From Bacillota bacterium (GTDB lineage: Bacteria; Bacillota; Clostridia; Lachnospirales; Lachnospiraceae), in the NCBI GenBank assembly GCA_023436225.1, contig JAEZKA010000010.1:1-64000 (forward strand): 64,000 nt of DNA, given 5' to 3'. This document shows, piece by piece, positions 1 to 7,373 of this stretch; position 1 is the stretch's first letter; each line of letters begins with the position of its first letter. The notes beneath the pieces are model-generated. The model saw only the letters and a list, made by a program, of their open reading frames with translations. It did not search any database and had not been told where the DNA came from. Made by a program: the position numbers and the translations under genes.

Positions 1-194
1 GACTTATTGAGGTCCAAGACTACCCTGGCTCTTTCAGCAAGGGAGGGGTTAATCTGCGTAAGACGTTCTGTTACGTCTTTATGTACGGTTGACTTCGAAA
101 TGCCGAACTGTTTCGCGGTTTGCCTCACAGTCGCATTATTATCGATGATATAATTAGCGATCTCAACCGCGCGTTCCTCTATATAGCCTTTCAT
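1..194 (-). CDS. spoIIID: Stage III sporulation protein D, partial
   Basis: The minus-strand reading frame from an ATG at 194 encodes a protein beginning MKGYIEERAVEIANYI, followed by a helix-turn-helix with the segment ISKSTVHKDVTERL. This is the SpoIIID signature. SpoIIID is a small DNA-binding regulator of mother-cell gene expression during sporulation. A ribosome binding site (AGGGG) lies six bases upstream of the ATG. The gene runs off the left edge after about 64 codons; the family is usually 80-95 residues, so only the C-terminal basic tail is missing. It shows that the host is an endospore former. Confidence 0.93.
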   Translation of the reverse strand, partial: MKGYIEERAVEIANYIIDNNATVRQTAKQFGISKSTVHKDVTERLTQINPSLAERARVVLDLNK

Positions 195-224
195 AGTGTT
201 CCCCTCTAATTTCGTTGTTGTTAC

Positions 225-232
225 ATTGTATG
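225..232 (-). promoter_or_regulatory. Sigma-E-like -10 element of spoIIID
   Basis: On the minus strand the octamer CATACAAT lies about 30 bases upstream of the spoIIID start. It matches the sigma-E -10 consensus. The -35 side is weak. spoIIID is known to be sigma-E dependent in Bacillus, so the match fits expectation, but this is a single-motif inference. Confidence 0.45.
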
Positions 233-395
233 CAGGGGAAATGGGCGGTAGTACTGGGAATACACGTTGAATTAACACTATATATAATTAATTTTTTAAT
301 ACCGTTTTCTACTTCATTAAAACGAATCAATTTATGCAAAAATTACTGTCTAATATACTAATTAATGCTTTCCCCTTTTGCTCATGGTAGGCATA

Positions 396-1154
396 TTATC
401 TCCCTAGATATCCTCCATCCACAGGTATTAGAGCACCATTCAGATAATTAGAAGCGCTTGAAGCCAGAAATACGATAATGCCTTTCATGTCTTCTGGTGT
501 CCCCCATCGGCCAGCGGGAATCCTTGAGAGAATTTCTTTATTTCTATTAGGGTCATTGATGAGTGCTTCATTCATCTCTGTAACCATATAACCAGGTGCA
601 ATAGCATTAACATTAATCCCTTTGGACGCCCATTCGTTTGAGAGTGCTTTCGTTAATTGGCTAACTCCACCTTTGCTGGCCGCATATGCCGGAACAGTAA
701 AGCCACCAAAGTAGCTTAGCATTGAAGCAATGTTTATTATCTTACCTCCACCCTGGTCAATCATTTTTCTTCCTGCTAATTGGCAAAGTTGAAAGACAGC
801 CGTAAGATTTACATTCAGAACCTCTTCCCAGTCATTAAGTAAAAAGTCTTCACATTTGTTACGCCTTTGAATACCGGCATTATTTACTAAGATATCAATC
901 CTTCCACCTAATAAATCAACTGCCTCTTCAAAGAATTCAGGAGTATATTCCCTCGAGCTTAGGTCTCCCTTTACACCAAATGCTGTATACCCTTTATCAG
1001 ATAGTTCCTTAGCAGCTTCTATTCCACTCTCACTAGAACCGATAATCGCAACCTTTGCTCCCGCTTCACATAAAGCCTCAGACATAGCATACCCTAAACC
1101 TCTACCACCGCCTGTAATGATTGCAGCCTTTCCTGTCAAATCAAAATATCCCAT
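396..1154 (-). CDS. kduD: SDR oxidoreductase, 2-deoxy-D-gluconate 3-dehydrogenase/KduD-like
   Basis: A 252-residue classical short-chain dehydrogenase. The NAD-binding motif GGGRGLG (about residues 15-21), NNAGIQRR (about 91-98), the catalytic Ser in NIASM and the YAASKGG catalytic Tyr/Lys motif are all visible. NNAGIQRR and the C-terminal PVDGGYLGR resemble KduD, which oxidises 2-dehydro-3-deoxygluconate-type sugar acids in pectin or uronate catabolism. The start at 1154 follows a GGAGG ribosome binding site. Immediately upstream is the 3' stump of a zinc alcohol dehydrogenase, so this gene probably belonged to a sugar-acid or polyol operon whose promoter-proximal part is gone. The exact substrate is uncertain within the SDR family. 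Confidence 0.8.
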   Translation of the reverse strand: MGYFDLTGKAAIITGGGRGLGYAMSEALCEAGAKVAIIGSSESGIEAAKELSDKGYTAFGVKGDLSSREYTPEFFEEAVDLLGGRIDILVNNAGIQRRNKCEDFLLNDWEEVLNVNLTAVFQLCQLAGRKMIDQGGGKIINIASMLSYFGGFTVPAYAASKGGVSQLTKALSNEWASKGINVNAIAPGYMVTEMNEALINDPNRNKEILSRIPAGRWGTPEDMKGIIVFLASSASNYLNGALIPVDGGYLGR

Positions 1155-1169
1155 TCTGTTCTACCTCCA

Positions 1170-1338
1170 TTAAAATTGAAATAATACTTTAACTGCACCT
1201 GTTCCTGGTGTTGTCAATAAATCGAAACCTTTTTGTGCATCATCTGCAGGTAACACATCAGTTACTATTCTATCAAAATAAGGGTCTTTTGCAATAATTT
1301 GAGCTGCAATTTCAAAATCCTTCTGTCGCTTCCATCTA
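1170..1338 (-). pseudogene. 3' remnant of a zinc-dependent alcohol/polyol dehydrogenase
   Basis: An open minus-strand frame without a start codon ends at a TAA at 1170-1172. It encodes RWKRQKDFEIAAQ, then FDRIVTDVLPADDAQKGFDL, then TTPGTGAVKVLFQF. This is the C-terminus of medium-chain zinc dehydrogenases of the sorbitol/threonine dehydrogenase type. About 55 residues remain of roughly 340. The 5' part is replaced by the sugar transferase gene, whose stop codon overlaps the first in-frame bases. The remnant sits 15 bases before kduD, as an operon neighbour would. It marks a breakpoint where the polysaccharide locus joined this chromosome region. Confidence 0.8.
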
Positions 1339-2718
1339 ATAAGCATCTTTCTCTTTAAATACTATTTGTAGTACCGTTTTAAACATGATTTTAAAATCCA
1401 GTAATATATCCCATTTGTCGATGTAAATCGTATCCAACCGAACAACTTCATCAAAATCTGTTATTTTACTTCTTCCACTAACCTGCCACATTCCGGTGAT
1501 TCCAGGTTTTATACTAACTCGGCGCCAATACTTCGTCTCATACTTGTTCACTTCGTCGAGTGTCGGAGGTCTTGTACCTACCAAACTCATATCACCTAAT
1601 AGTACATTAAAAAACTGTGGCAATTCATCAATACTTGTTTTTCGAATAAATTTACCGACTTTCGTAATACGGGGATCATCCTTTATCTTAAACATAAATT
1701 CATTGTTCATTTCATTCAACTTCATCAGTTCCTTTTTTCTTTCCTCTGCATTTGTATACATACTTCGGAATTTATATATGTAGAATTGTCGTCCATTCTG
1801 ACCAACTCGTATCTGCTTAAAAATAATCGGTCCTTTAAAATCTTCGATTTTAATGGCAAGTGCTGCTGCCAGCATAAGGGGAAAGAAAATAACGATACCG
1901 ACAATACTTCCCACTATATCCATGGTTCTTTTGATTGCTCTGGAGACACTGTTTAAAACAACGGTATGATAAGTAAGAACAGGATAATCTCCAATACTGC
2001 TCACATAGCTATGTGCATCTATAGAGTAATAGAAGTCAAAGATCAGACCTACCGTAATACCCATATCTAAACATATTTGAATATAGGGTTTGAAGTACAT
2101 TTCAGAACTCTTGTGATCCATGATATAAACATAATCAACAGCATTATCATGAATTATTTTTTCCAACTCATCTATGCTCCCTAGGCAACCTTCCTTTTCA
2201 CCATGTAACGAAACACACCCTATGATGTTTAAGTTTAAATTGCTCTTGTTTACATAATTGATAAATTTCTTGTATTTATGGATATCACCCAGGAGAATCG
2301 TGCGAGGATAGAACTTTTGGATTTTCTTTATAAAAAGGCGCCCGGTATACGCACTCAACATTAATAAAAGATATTCACAGATGAGAAAAACGAAATAAAA
2401 CTCTTTCTCTACATCAGCCCTGCCTACATAGAATAATAGGGTTGTTACTACTGCAGTTGAAATTAAAAATGATCGTGTTATATTTTTAATGATACGATCC
2501 GGATAAAAGAAAATATATACATTATAAAGCGTAGCCCCTTTATTTAAGAACATACATATTAGGTTAAAGCATATGCATAGTACTAAATAATAACCATATG
2601 ATGCAAGTATGTTTGTTTCTGTTAGAATTCCTGCAAGGAAAGAGGCTACTATTCCTGCCAGGAAATCGCTTGCCATATAAGTAAAGTTTGTTTTAACATG
2701 TCGATAAAATTTCATCAT
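1336..2718 (-). CDS. Undecaprenyl-phosphate sugar phosphotransferase (EPS priming enzyme)
   Basis: The N-terminal half carries several hydrophobic membrane segments and a CoA-binding-like domain. The C-terminal bacterial sugar transferase domain shows IFKQIRVGQNGRQFYIYKF, KTSIDELPQFFNVL, MSLVGTRPP and KPGITGMWQVSGRS, all diagnostic of WcaJ/WbaP/CpsE-type enzymes. These attach the first sugar phosphate to undecaprenyl phosphate and start repeat-unit assembly at the membrane. The start is set at 2718 because GGAGG lies five bases upstream; a longer frame from 2775 lacks such a site. It is the last gene of the EPS locus and is separated from the others by a divergent beta-helix gene, so it probably has its own promoter. 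Confidence 0.9.
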   Translation of the reverse strand: MMKFYRHVKTNFTYMASDFLAGIVASFLAGILTETNILASYGYYLVLCICFNLICMFLNKGATLYNVYIFFYPDRIIKNITRSFLISTAVVTTLLFYVGRADVEKEFYFVFLICEYLLLMLSAYTGRLFIKKIQKFYPRTILLGDIHKYKKFINYVNKSNLNLNIIGCVSLHGEKEGCLGSIDELEKIIHDNAVDYVYIMDHKSSEMYFKPYIQICLDMGITVGLIFDFYYSIDAHSYVSSIGDYPVLTYHTVVLNSVSRAIKRTMDIVGSIVGIVIFFPLMLAAALAIKIEDFKGPIIFKQIRVGQNGRQFYIYKFRSMYTNAEERKKELMKLNEMNNEFMFKIKDDPRITKVGKFIRKTSIDELPQFFNVLLGDMSLVGTRPPTLDEVNKYETKYWRRVSIKPGITGMWQVSGRSKITDFDEVVRLDTIYIDKWDILLDFKIMFKTVLQIVFKEKDAY

Positions 2719-2899
2719 TTGCACCTCCGGATTTTCTTCAGTCCTATAGATACGATAGCCTTGTAAACGAATCAATATCTACGTTATTATTGTAAACTAT
2801 GTTATGTTGTAAAAGGGTATTTTTTATGTTTAATGTTAACTGCTTAAGTACTTTACTTATGGATAGGATACTTTCATAATTTTAGTTAAAATAATGCTA

Positions 2900-2928
2900 G
2901 TGACAGCAATAAAGTCTTATGGTATAAT
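2900..2928 (+). promoter_or_regulatory. Sigma-A-type promoter for the riboswitch-controlled gene
   Basis: GTGACA (2900-2905) and a perfect TATAAT (2923-2928) are separated by 17 bases. The promoter precedes the first cyclic-di-GMP aptamer by about 30 bases, which is the right place for a leader RNA start. Confidence 0.7.
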
Positions 2929-2960
2929 CATCCAGTAAAACCAAATATTTCAAATAAAAA

Positions 2961-3040
2961 GATAATAGCAATCTTATCGAAAGGTAAGGACGCAAAGCTA
3001 AGGGTCTAAGGTCTTCGTGACTATGATTGCCAGTTGCCTA
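2961..3040 (+). promoter_or_regulatory. Cyclic-di-GMP-I (GEMM) riboswitch, copy 1
   Basis: The leader contains the GEMM-I core. A P2 hairpin CTTATC-GAAA-GGTAAG closed by a GAAA tetraloop is followed directly by GACGCAAAGC, then AGGGTCTAAGG, and ends with GATTGCCAGTTGCC, which pairs back to the upstream GCAATC. A terminator hairpin follows at 3060-3090, so this copy probably works by transcription control. The direction of the switch cannot be read from the sequence alone. Confidence 0.9.
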
Positions 3041-3059
3041 AATTATTGTTGGCCACAGA

Positions 3060-3090
3060 CTTCTTGCGCATCTTTGTCAAGGAGTTTTTT
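3060..3090 (+). terminator. Intrinsic terminator between the two riboswitches
   Basis: CTTCTTG pairs with CAAGGAG and is followed by six T residues. It lies about 20 bases after the first aptamer and before the second, and is a candidate expression platform of copy 1. Confidence 0.75.
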
Positions 3091-3147
3091 GCATGTATAA
3101 GGAGGATTGATTTTTTAGAGCAAAAGCTCCATAAAATACCAAACATG

Positions 3148-3227
3148 TTAATCGCAAACTTACTGAAAAGTAAGGACGCAAAACTTAGGGTCTAAAGTCC
3201 AGCAGAGACTATGATCGCCAGTTGCCA
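3148..3227 (+). promoter_or_regulatory. Cyclic-di-GMP-I (GEMM) riboswitch, copy 2
   Basis: A second aptamer has the P2 hairpin CTTACT-GAAA-AGTAAG, then GGACGCAAAAC, AGGGTCTAAAG and GATCGCCAGTTGCC. It is about 75 percent similar to copy 1, with compensated changes in P2. It ends about 14 bases before the AAGGAGG ribosome binding site of the gene at 3252. No clear terminator intervenes, so it may act on translation or cooperate with copy 1. Confidence 0.9.
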
Positions 3228-3251
3228 CGGTTTTTATTTTAAGGAGGATAT

Positions 3252-5066
3252 ATGATTTTTAAAGCTATTTTTAAACGCGTTTTACCTGTTTTGCTTAGTA
3301 TGATATTAATTTTATTATTAGGCACATCCAGTATCGCAACCGCAAAAACATTTACAAACCATAGACGTGATGGTGGAAAAAAGAATGTTATAACAATAAC
3401 ACCAACACCAACTGTTAAACCCACACCAACTACTACACCAAAACCGACTGCTACTCCGACACCAACTGCTACACCAGCACCAACCGCTACACCGGCACCA
3501 ACCGCAACACCGGCACCAACAGCTACACCGGCTCCTACTGCTACTCCGACACCAACTGCTACACCGGCACCAACCGATGTATCACCGATAGAAGGTTATC
3601 AAAAGGTTGCATACATTAAAGATTTTGGTGCTTACGGTGATGGAATTCATGATGATACTACAGCTATTAATAATGCACTTAACAGTGGTGCCGATGCCGT
3701 AGTTTTTGAGTCAAATACATCTTATAAAACAAACGATATTATCACCATGCAGACCTCCGGTGTTACTATCTTTGGTAATAACGCTACCTTGTTTACCGAC
3801 AATGATTATAGAAGTACCTCCAACTATTACGAATGGTATTTTAATGTGGAAGCAAGCAATATTATTATCAATGCATTAAATATAGAAGCAAGAGAGACCA
3901 GGCCGGTTGGATATAAAACTCAGTTTGTCATTATGAATGCATCAAATGTGACTGTAGATAATTGTTCTTTCACCATACCTTCAACCGTAATACCAAATGG
4001 TGTTTCCCATGATATTGAATATAGCAATCTGGATCTTTTTACCGGATGGCATAATATAACGATACGAAACTCAACCTTCATTAACTTAGCAGATACCAAT
4101 GCAGGTGTATGTGCAGAATTTCGTGATATCTATAATCATGGTGCTTCTGATTTAATATTTACAAATAATACAGCTACTTCAAACTGCCATGATGAGATAA
4201 TCGCTTCCTTCACCGGATCAACCACTACTATCTCTAATATTACGATATCAAACAACAATATTAATGCGATAGCGGGTATGGTATCAAGGCCTAGAACACT
4301 TGGTGTTAGTCTGGGATATGATGGCTTTGGCATAGAAAACGTCACCTTTACTGGCAATACTTTGAATATTTCTGCCGATTATGCTGCAATAGCCGTCGGC
4401 GATTCAAAAAATGTCACCATTGATCAAAACACCATTCACTTTATACCTCTTACTAATTCGAACCCGGTATATTTGCTAAAGGGCTCTGCTGTAGATAACA
4501 ATATCAATGTTTCAAATAATACAATAGAGATTAAAAATAGTCCTACTGCTAATTTTGGTGGAATATCAGATGGATATTTAAACATTACCTATAATGACAT
4601 TACATGTAATACAAACGTAACCGAAGCCTTATTCTATAACAACTCAGTAGTAAATAACAATACGATTACAGTTAATGCAGACACGAAGCGGTTAGGCAGC
4701 TCCATAATTTCATTTCAAAGTAATATGGTATCCTTCCATGGTTCCATTTCAACTATGTTTGAATTTTACAATAAAACACTTACCAACGATATAACGATCG
4801 CTAATAATACGATAAGCTGTCTATCAACCACTACACTAAACGAAACTATCTTTATGTTAAATGGAACAACTATGGTTGGCCATGTATTTACATTTTCAAA
4901 TAATAATGTATCATATCCAACATCTAGTTCTATGAAATCCTTTTATTATATGGCTATCTCTGATCAGACAACACAGAAAATAGTATTAACCAATAACTCG
5001 ATACCCATGTTTACTAACACTTATATAGAAGGAGGGAAAACCTCTATCTATGATATTATCGTTTAA
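3252..5066 (+). CDS. Secreted Thr/Pro-linker protein with pectate-lyase-like beta-helix
   Basis: A 604-residue exported protein. Residues 1-32 form a signal peptide. Residues about 48-112 are a low-complexity linker of TPTATPAPT-type repeats, as seen in secreted clostridial glycan enzymes. The rest starts with IKDFGAYGDGIHDDTTAINN, the hallmark of the pectate_lyase_3/right-handed beta-helix family, and continues with Asn-rich helical rungs such as ITISNNNINAI. Such proteins cleave, epimerise or bind polysaccharides; the reaction is not clear here. It is transcribed against the surrounding EPS genes and sits behind two cyclic-di-GMP riboswitches, which suggests that it acts on, or adheres through, the EPS when second-messenger levels change. 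Confidence 0.85.
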   Translation: MIFKAIFKRVLPVLLSMILILLLGTSSIATAKTFTNHRRDGGKKNVITITPTPTVKPTPTTTPKPTATPTPTATPAPTATPAPTATPAPTATPAPTATPTPTATPAPTDVSPIEGYQKVAYIKDFGAYGDGIHDDTTAINNALNSGADAVVFESNTSYKTNDIITMQTSGVTIFGNNATLFTDNDYRSTSNYYEWYFNVEASNIIINALNIEARETRPVGYKTQFVIMNASNVTVDNCSFTIPSTVIPNGVSHDIEYSNLDLFTGWHNITIRNSTFINLADTNAGVCAEFRDIYNHGASDLIFTNNTATSNCHDEIIASFTGSTTTISNITISNNNINAIAGMVSRPRTLGVSLGYDGFGIENVTFTGNTLNISADYAAIAVGDSKNVTIDQNTIHFIPLTNSNPVYLLKGSAVDNNINVSNNTIEIKNSPTANFGGISDGYLNITYNDITCNTNVTEALFYNNSVVNNNTITVNADTKRLGSSIISFQSNMVSFHGSISTMFEFYNKTLTNDITIANNTISCLSTTTLNETIFMLNGTTMVGHVFTFSNNNVSYPTSSSMKSFYYMAISDQTTQKIVLTNNSIPMFTNTYIEGGKTSIYDIIV

Positions 5067-5111
5067 CAATACCATTTCCTACTTATAATAAATCGATTAT
5101 ATGGTGTAATG

Positions 5112-5155
5112 AACCTGATACTGAAAAGACTTACTCGTCTATCTTGTATCAGGTT
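5112..5155 (+). terminator. Terminator after the beta-helix gene
   Basis: AACCTGATAC (5112-5121) pairs perfectly with GTATCAGGTT (5146-5155), followed by TATTATTT. It stands between convergent genes and may serve both. Confidence 0.7.
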
Positions 5156-5208
5156 TATTATTTATGAAGAAAGTTCGAAAAGCGTTCTTTCTATCGAAGC
5201 AAAAGCAA

Positions 5209-7248
5209 TCAGCTCGCTGTTTCCTCTTGCAGGAGGTTTGTCAGAACCTCAAAGCCTTTCATTATTTCCGTATTATCGTATTCGATATTATCAATTCCAG
5301 AGAATTCCTTAACCGCTTCACCCAACTCACTAATATTAGAAATTATTTTTATATAGCCCAATTTTGAGACCCATTCATAAACCTCCTCTATCTTCTCTTT
5401 ATAATCAGGCAGAACAATACATGGGGTCTGCGTAATTACACACAATAACATACCGTGTAAGTGATCGGTAACTACTATTTTCGCCTTTGCTATTTTTTTT
5501 ACAAAGGCTACAACAACCTCCCTTCTATCGAAAACACTGATATTCGAATTCAATATGGTATCATTCCGTTGAAGGTTCTTTATATATTGTTGAACGATAC
5601 TTTCAATTTGAAGCTTGTCCTGCCTGGATAAAGCTCCTTCTCTGTCACTATGCAAGAGAAGTACCGCTCCCAATCGTTCAAAACTAAATCGTTTATGATA
5701 ATTTGAATAAAGCAATATATCCGGTATCAAAACCACATTACAGTCAAAATACTGTTTTGCTAATTCATAGGAGGATTGTTCTCTGACACATAGGGTTACG
5801 TTTTTGCATTTTTTTATAAAGCTTTGGTCTCTTACTAATTGCAGTATTCCATCCTCCGAGGAATCATAATGAATCGTTTGAGGAAATATTATCTTCCTGT
5901 TATTCCTATATTTTCTCATAACATCTCCTCGAATGCACTCTTCAAGGGAATTCACATTTTCCATATTCCCGCCACCCGGAATACAGATTAAATCTCGATT
6001 TCTGATGATAAATGAGAGCATATAACGAACCGTTAAATATTCCGAGGCAGTAATTTCAATGATGGAGTAATCCGGAAATGTATTCTGAAGATATTCCATT
6101 TCAGAGATTGCAATATGGTGGTCCTTCAGATCATTAAAATCCTCGGTTCCAATTAAGAAAATGCGTTTTTTTGAAAACATCTTTGCTTTGTTATTTTCAA
6201 AAACCTCTGATAGCTTCCATCGTTTTTTATAGGATTCAATAATACGAACATTAAGGTTATCAAATCTTCGTGTGATTAAGAATATACAAATCAATAAGAC
6301 TACGAAGCCTCTAACCCCACCATAATGCCTCAATATGGAAATAGGTCTACTCGTTACCCGTTTCAAGTTTCGATAAAAATACTCCTTATCATTGATAGCA
6401 GAAATTGATTTCTTATAGTTATCCTTTGTGACCCCTCTGAGCTGTTCGTATATTATGCTATAGAACAGTATAGGAAATTCTTTGTCCAAAATAGAATTTC
6501 GAAAAGAATTTGTAATCTTTTCTTCCATCAGCTTACTTAACGCGATTGATGCGGAAAGTCTGGGATCCTTAGCTGCCTGAGACATAATAGAGTTTTCTCT
6601 GATGAGATAGTGATATAGCACTTCAGAGATACAGGTTATCTTTGTGACATGTAATGCGTAATTTAAGGCAAACCCAAAGTCTTCTGCAAAAATCAGTTTA
6701 TTATCCCAAAATAGCAAATTATACTTTCTGATGATATCTGATTTATATAGCCTGTTCCAGGCTTCCCATCCGGATGTATATTTTGCAAGGTGATTCACAA
6801 TATAATCCACTCTGTTATGATCTTCAATTTGATATATTCCTGCTCTAAAATTACTAATTGCCAACAAGTTATCATTTTCATCCACTCTATCATAGTTAAA
6901 AACGACCAAGTCCGCAGAGGCTTCAACTGCATTATGTAATGCTATTTCGATCAAATTGCTCTCAATATAGTCATCCCCGTCGAGGAAATAAACATAATCA
7001 CCGGTAAATACTTTCAATCCTGCATTTCTTGCATCAGAAAGTCCTCCGTTTACTTTATGTATTACTATGATTCTCTGATCTAGCCTGGCATAGTCATCAC
7101 AGATATCAGGACAATTGTCAGGAGAACCGTCATCTACCAATATGATTTCCAAATTACGATATGTTTGAGCTATGGCTGAATTTATACACCGTCGAATGTA
7201 TTGCTCCACTTTATAAATCGGAATTATAATACTTACTTTAATATTCAC
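5209..7248 (-). CDS. GT2 glycosyltransferase fused to polysaccharide pyruvyl transferase, copy 1
   Basis: A 679-residue two-domain protein. Residues 1-300 are a GT-A family 2 glycosyltransferase with VSIIIPIYKVEQYIRRC, IILVDDGSPDNC, and the DXD-like FLDGDDYI. Residues about 355-670 resemble polysaccharide pyruvyl transferase (PF04230): RIFLIGTEDF, a PGGGN motif, IFPQTIHYDS and DHLHGMLLCV. It would add a sugar and a pyruvate ketal to an EPS repeat. It starts at a GTG after a G-rich ribosome binding site. It is a paralog of the next gene, but the motif NLGDHHIA there reads DLKDHHIA here, so the second domain may be altered or less active. Confidence 0.8.
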   Translation of the reverse strand: MNIKVSIIIPIYKVEQYIRRCINSAIAQTYRNLEIILVDDGSPDNCPDICDDYARLDQRIIVIHKVNGGLSDARNAGLKVFTGDYVYFLDGDDYIESNLIEIALHNAVEASADLVVFNYDRVDENDNLLAISNFRAGIYQIEDHNRVDYIVNHLAKYTSGWEAWNRLYKSDIIRKYNLLFWDNKLIFAEDFGFALNYALHVTKITCISEVLYHYLIRENSIMSQAAKDPRLSASIALSKLMEEKITNSFRNSILDKEFPILFYSIIYEQLRGVTKDNYKKSISAINDKEYFYRNLKRVTSRPISILRHYGGVRGFVVLLICIFLITRRFDNLNVRIIESYKKRWKLSEVFENNKAKMFSKKRIFLIGTEDFNDLKDHHIAISEMEYLQNTFPDYSIIEITASEYLTVRYMLSFIIRNRDLICIPGGGNMENVNSLEECIRGDVMRKYRNNRKIIFPQTIHYDSSEDGILQLVRDQSFIKKCKNVTLCVREQSSYELAKQYFDCNVVLIPDILLYSNYHKRFSFERLGAVLLLHSDREGALSRQDKLQIESIVQQYIKNLQRNDTILNSNISVFDRREVVVAFVKKIAKAKIVVTDHLHGMLLCVITQTPCIVLPDYKEKIEEVYEWVSKLGYIKIISNISELGEAVKEFSGIDNIEYDNTEIMKGFEVLTNLLQEETAS

Positions 7249-7297
7249 CCTCTTACCCCCTTCCTTTGTATTGTGTATACGATAGAAAGCATCTTTT

Positions 7298-7319
7298 GCG
7301 AACTTTCTATTGTCATGAA
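7298..7319 (-). repeat. 22-bp intergenic element, copy A
   Basis: On the minus strand TTCATGACAATAGAAAGTTC followed by GC. The same 22 bases occur at 23851-23872 and a diverged version at 58554-58576. This copy lies in the 125-base gap between the two GT2-pyruvyltransferase genes. Confidence 0.6.
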
Positions 7320-7373
7320 CCAGAAGTATCTTATTGTGCCATGTATGTTATATTTCTTAATAGGTAGATCTAT

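Noticed and set aside
5109..5367. Plus-strand frames downstream of the beta-helix gene
   Set aside because: They lie over the terminator and the antisense of a well-supported glycosyltransferase gene, have no family features and no ribosome binding sites.
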